Positions 61,022-64,000 of a stretch of DNA of 64,000 bases are shown in pieces. The stretch spans positions 124,001 through 188,000 of the forward strand of contig NZ_JAIVAF010000003.1 in assembly GCF_020171805.1 (NCBI RefSeq), read 5' to 3'. The notes below the pieces were generated by a model that was not told the origin of the DNA, made no database searches, and was given only the letters and a program-made list of their open reading frames with translations. Made by a program: the position numbers and the translations under genes. The DNA comes from Guptibacillus algicola (lineage in GTDB: Bacteria > Bacillota > Bacilli > Bacillales > Guptibacillaceae). Numbering within the stretch: position 1 is the stretch's first letter; every line of letters starts with the position of its first letter.

Positions 61022-62341
61022 TTGAAATTAGCAGTAATCGCAGATGATCTAACAGGCGCAAACGATACTGGCGTACAATTTGCGAAGCAGGGATTAGATA
61101 CAACGGTATTGTTTCCAGATACGATGTTGCAGAAAGCGCACCTTGATGGCGATGTGATCGTATTGAATTCAAACAGCCGAGCATTACCTGCAAGTAACGC
61201 GCGAAAGATCGTTGCGGATTTATCAAAACAATTGCATGAGTTAGGCATTACTTCAGTATTGAAGAAAATTGATTCAACAATGAGAGGAAACATCGGTTCA
61301 GAAATAGATGCGGTGATGGACGTGTATGATTTTGCAACTGCATTCGTCGTTCCAGCTTTTCCGAAAAGTGGTCGCATGACACTTGAAGGGATTCACTATG
61401 TAGATGGTGTTCCGCTCGATGAGACGGAAACGGCGAATGACCCTACTTGTCCCGTGAAGAAAAGCTACTTGCCAGGACTATTGGAAGAGCAGAGTAAAAG
61501 AAAAGTAGAACTGATCTCAATTAGAGATGTTCGAGAAGGAAGCATCCATCTTGCCTCAAAAATGAAAGCGTTATCGAAACAGGGTTCTTCAACACTAGTC
61601 GTCGTAGATGCTGAAACGGATGATGAATTACATACAATCGTGGAAGCGGCAAAGCTACTTGAAGACGATGTTTTGTGGGTCGGATCTGCAGGAATTGCGT
61701 ATCACCTTTGTAACTCGATTCAAGAACGAGCGAGAGCAGAAGAAGCGTATGAAACAACCCTTCCCATTTTGATGGTTGCAGGTAGTATCAGTGCCATCAC
61801 TCATAAACAGGTGGAAGCACTGAAGAAGAAAACAACCATTCAAGAAATCATTATCTCACCCGATGAGTTTTTATGTGAAAACACACGAGAGAAAGAGATC
61901 GCTCGTGCTGTTGAACTTGGTAAGAGGTACTTGGATCAAGGAGATGTCATCGTTTCAACAAAACGAGATCTTGAAGCGATTAACAAGGTTAGAGAGATGC
62001 AGAAGTCGCTTGAGATCACGAACATCGATGTTGGGAACAGGATTGCGGATGCTCTTGGGGTGATCGCAGGTCGATTGATTGACAGTAAACGTATTCAGGG
62101 CGCTGTCTTAACCGGTGGCGATATCGCTGGTGCAACGTGCAAAGTACTGAATGGTAAAGGAATCCGTATTATTGGTGAAGTGGAAGATGGCCTCCCTTAC
62201 GGAGAGTTGTTCGGTGGTCAGTATGATCGGTTGCCACTTGCGACGAAGGCAGGGTCTTTCGGTAGTGAGCAAGCGCTTGTGAAGGCGCTCGAAACGTTAA
62301 GAGCAGTGAATCAACGATCATTTGAAAAGGTTCAAAAATAA
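61022..62341 (+). CDS. Four-carbon acid-sugar kinase family protein (DUF1537)
   Basis: 439 residues. Signature start LAVIADDLTGANDTGVQFAK, KKIDSTMRGNIGSEIDAVMD, FVVPAFPKSGRMTLEGIHYV, and the C-terminal nucleotide-binding LTGGDIAGATCKVLNGKGIR with EDGLPYGELFGG. Relatives (DtnK/OtnK/DenD-associated) phosphorylate D-threonate, erythronate or related tetronates at O4. The TTG at 61022 follows AAGGGGGGAG. It begins the operon with a TRAP transporter, so the imported substrate is probably its acid-sugar substrate or one step before it. Confidence 0.88.
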   Translation: MKLAVIADDLTGANDTGVQFAKQGLDTTVLFPDTMLQKAHLDGDVIVLNSNSRALPASNARKIVADLSKQLHELGITSVLKKIDSTMRGNIGSEIDAVMDVYDFATAFVVPAFPKSGRMTLEGIHYVDGVPLDETETANDPTCPVKKSYLPGLLEEQSKRKVELISIRDVREGSIHLASKMKALSKQGSSTLVVVDAETDDELHTIVEAAKLLEDDVLWVGSAGIAYHLCNSIQERARAEEAYETTLPILMVAGSISAITHKQVEALKKKTTIQEIIISPDEFLCENTREKEIARAVELGKRYLDQGDVIVSTKRDLEAINKVREMQKSLEITNIDVGNRIADALGVIAGRLIDSKRIQGAVLTGGDIAGATCKVLNGKGIRIIGEVEDGLPYGELFGGQYDRLPLATKAGSFGSEQALVKALETLRAVNQRSFEKVQK

Positions 62342-62361
62342 ATTATATTGGGGGAAACAAG

Positions 62362-63393
62362 ATGAAGAACGTAAAGAAAAAAGTATTTGGTGCTTTTGCT
62401 GCACTAAGTCTAGGTGCACTTGTTGCATGCGGTGGAGCGGATCAGGAAGCAAGTTCAAATGGTGAAGCAGCTTCAGGTGAAACAAAAACACTACAAGTCG
62501 GCATTACGCTAGCTGAGGATTCTCACTACTACAAAGGTCTTGAGCATTTCGGAGAACTAGTAGAGGAGAAGTCAGACGGTGAACTTGCAATTGAAATTTT
62601 CCCTAACGGCTCGTTAGGTGGCGAACGTGACATGGTTGAAAGTCTACAGGTTGGATCTCTTGATATGGTCTTATCTTCTACTGGACCACTAGGTGGATTC
62701 GCGCCAGAGATCAATGTAGTTGATCTTCCATTCCTATTTGAAAGTCGTGAACATGCTTATAAAGTACTTGATGGTGAAATTGGGCAAGAACTACTGACGA
62801 ACTTAGAAGATCAAAGCCTAAAAGGTCTTGCTTGGTGGGAAAATGGATTCCGTCACGTGACGAACAGCGAGCGTGCGATCGAGAAGCCTGAAGACTTGAA
62901 AGGGTTGAAAATCCGTACGATGGAAAACAACGTGCACCAAGATTCCTTTAAAGCACTAGGTGCAGACCCAACTCCTATGTCATTTACTGAACTCTTTACT
63001 GCATTACAGCAAGGTGTTGTTGATGGACAAGAAAATCCTGTTCCAATCATCTCTACTTCTCGATTCTATGAAGTTCAAGATCATCTAACTCTAACAGGTC
63101 ACTTCTATTCTCCGGCAGCTTTATTAGTAAGCTCTCAAGTGTTTGATGGTTTGACAGAAGATCAACAACAAGCACTTCAAGAAGCAGCGGTTGAAGGTGC
63201 GGAGTATGAGCGTGAACTTGTGGCTGAAATGGAAGAAGAAATGATTTCTGGATTAAAAGACGAAGGCATGAATGTTGTTGAAGAAGTGGACAAGAAGGCG
63301 TTCCAAAAAGCAACTGAATCTGTATACGACGAGTATGCTGATCAAGTTGGAGAAGATCTAATTAAAAAAATCCAGGATGCTGTAAACGAATAA
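62362..63393 (+). CDS. dctP: TRAP transporter substrate-binding lipoprotein (DctP)
   Basis: 343 residues. Lipoprotein signal (FGAFAALSLGALVACGG, with lipobox LVAC, Cys near 23), then the DctP fold: LEHFGELVEEKSDGELAIEI, SLQVGSLDMVLSSTGPLGGF, and the conserved GLKIRTMENNVHQDSFKALG with the carboxylate-binding Arg. Captures a carboxylic acid outside the membrane. ATG 62362 after GGGGGAAAC, 20 bp after the kinase gene. Confidence 0.93.
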   Translation: MKNVKKKVFGAFAALSLGALVACGGADQEASSNGEAASGETKTLQVGITLAEDSHYYKGLEHFGELVEEKSDGELAIEIFPNGSLGGERDMVESLQVGSLDMVLSSTGPLGGFAPEINVVDLPFLFESREHAYKVLDGEIGQELLTNLEDQSLKGLAWWENGFRHVTNSERAIEKPEDLKGLKIRTMENNVHQDSFKALGADPTPMSFTELFTALQQGVVDGQENPVPIISTSRFYEVQDHLTLTGHFYSPAALLVSSQVFDGLTEDQQQALQEAAVEGAEYERELVAEMEEEMISGLKDEGMNVVEEVDKKAFQKATESVYDEYADQVGEDLIKKIQDAVNE

Positions 63394-63421
63394 GACGTAT
63401 TAGACTTATGATGTGGGGATG

Positions 63422-63455
63422 ACCTCCCCCCATCATATTGTTGTATGGGGGAGGT
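63422..63455 (+). other. Intra-operon hairpin between dctP and dctQ
   Basis: ACCTCCCCCCAT pairs with ATGGGGGAGGT. No T run follows. It probably stabilises the upstream dctP message or partly stops transcription, giving more binding protein than permease. It also contains the GGGGGAGG upstream of dctQ. Confidence 0.65.
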
Positions 63456-63466
63456 TTAAGGTACAT

Positions 63467-63958
63467 ATGAATTCCATCATTGAGACAATCGATCGATTTA
63501 ATAAAGTACTAGGGGTAGTCCTTGCACTTCTCATCATGGTCATGTCCGCTGTTATTTTCTATCAAGTGTTTTCGAGATTCGTTCTAGAAGATTCGCTCAG
63601 GTGGTCAGAGGAGTTGGCAAGATACATCATGGTATGGAGCGTCTTCATAGGTTCAGCGCTTGCGATTAGAAAGCGTGATTTGATTTCGGTTGATGCGATT
63701 AAAGAACTGATGTCCGCCCGTGCTAGAAACATCTTGAATATCGCTGTCTATCTTGTGAGTATCGGTTTTCTAGCGATACTCGTAAACTATGGATTTGTAT
63801 TAGTAGGAAATATAGCGGGTCAACTTTCTCCTGCTATGAATATCTCGATGGCATGGGCGTATTCTGCCATCCCAGTCGGCTCGGCCTTAATGATCATTAA
63901 CTGCGTGGCCGTTATATTAGAAGTTATTCTGGACTTAAAGGGGGGCAACGAACAATGA
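63467..63958 (+). CDS. dctQ: TRAP transporter small permease (DctQ)
   Basis: 163 residues, four membrane helices. Family signature FSRFVLEDSLRWSEELARYI and the following MVWSVFIGSALAIRKRDLIS are clear. It links the binding protein and DctM. ATG 63467 is chosen with an AAGG site; upstream in-frame starts fall in the hairpin. Stop overlaps the dctM start (ATGA). Confidence 0.92.
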   Translation: MNSIIETIDRFNKVLGVVLALLIMVMSAVIFYQVFSRFVLEDSLRWSEELARYIMVWSVFIGSALAIRKRDLISVDAIKELMSARARNILNIAVYLVSIGFLAILVNYGFVLVGNIAGQLSPAMNISMAWAYSAIPVGSALMIINCVAVILEVILDLKGGNEQ

Positions 63959-64000
63959 CAACCGTATTATTAACAACGATGTTAGTTCTGTTCCTCTTTA
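63955..64000 (+). CDS. dctM: TRAP transporter large permease DctM, start only
   Basis: The ATG at 63955 overlaps the dctQ stop and encodes TTVLLTTMLVLFLF before the window ends. Position and hydrophobic start fit DctM, which is the next gene of this operon type. Partial. Confidence 0.75.
   Translation, partial: MTTVLLTTMLVLFLF

Noticed and set aside
1-64000. CRISPR array, rRNA or tRNA genes
   Set aside because: No regularly spaced repeats or tRNA/rRNA-like sequences were noticed; a tRNAscan and CRISPR finder run would settle it.

Overview
The window looks like chromosomal DNA of a spore-forming, low-to-moderate GC member of the Bacillaceae, possibly a marine or alkaliphilic genus. The pointers are strong AGGAGG-type ribosome-binding sites, frequent GTG/TTG starts, a CotA-type spore-coat laccase, an adjacent pair of pyruvate phosphate dikinase and its regulatory kinase, and a yybP-ykoY manganese riboswitch in front of a TerC exporter. 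Genus is inference from gene content only. I saw no rRNA, tRNA or CRISPR array.

Left flank (1-16 kb): gene remnants at the edge (DNA ligase and GNAT fragments joined end to end), small regulators and membrane proteins, an RND exporter, a SulP anion transporter with a UspA protein, an ECF-like sigma / PadR-like / FtsW-like operon with a probable autoregulatory promoter, the riboswitch-controlled TerC gene, VanZ, CotA and a DUF421 protein. Two families of short dispersed repeats are sprinkled between these genes, and some copies form the last codons of genes.

Defence island (about 16.2-41.2 kb): AT-rich DNA with unrelated defence-like genes. It begins with two small genes of unknown function, a candidate HEPN protein followed by a GHKL ATPase, an MrcB_N-HNH restriction endonuclease and an XRE regulator. 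Its core is a complete phosphorothioation locus: dndBCDEA on the minus strand (sulfur modification of the DNA backbone) and the divergent dptFGH operon (restriction of unmodified DNA). Convergent with dptH is a second operon encoding a 61-aa protein, a second full-length DndD-family SMC-like ATPase and a second DndE-like protein. This duplicated D-E module is the most unusual thing in the window.

Right flank (41-56 kb): housekeeping and accessory genes, including a metallo-hydrolase, a free-standing protein with four helix-turn-helix segments and LAGLIDADG motifs, an SLC45-like sugar transporter with two LacI-type operators, an SDR dehydrogenase, a membrane-anchored metalloprotease, ppdK and its regulator, a decayed gene and a potassium channel.

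Catabolic cluster (56-64 kb, continuing past the right edge): larE, larB and a split larC make the nickel-pincer cofactor. They are followed by a PrpR_N-type regulator lacking the sigma-54 contact loop, a four-carbon acid-sugar kinase (DUF1537) and a TRAP transporter (dctP, dctQ, start of dctM). A shared TTGCAACA motif upstream of larE and of the kinase gene suggests one regulon for uptake and breakdown of a hydroxy- or sugar acid, with a LarA-type racemase probably encoded outside the window.
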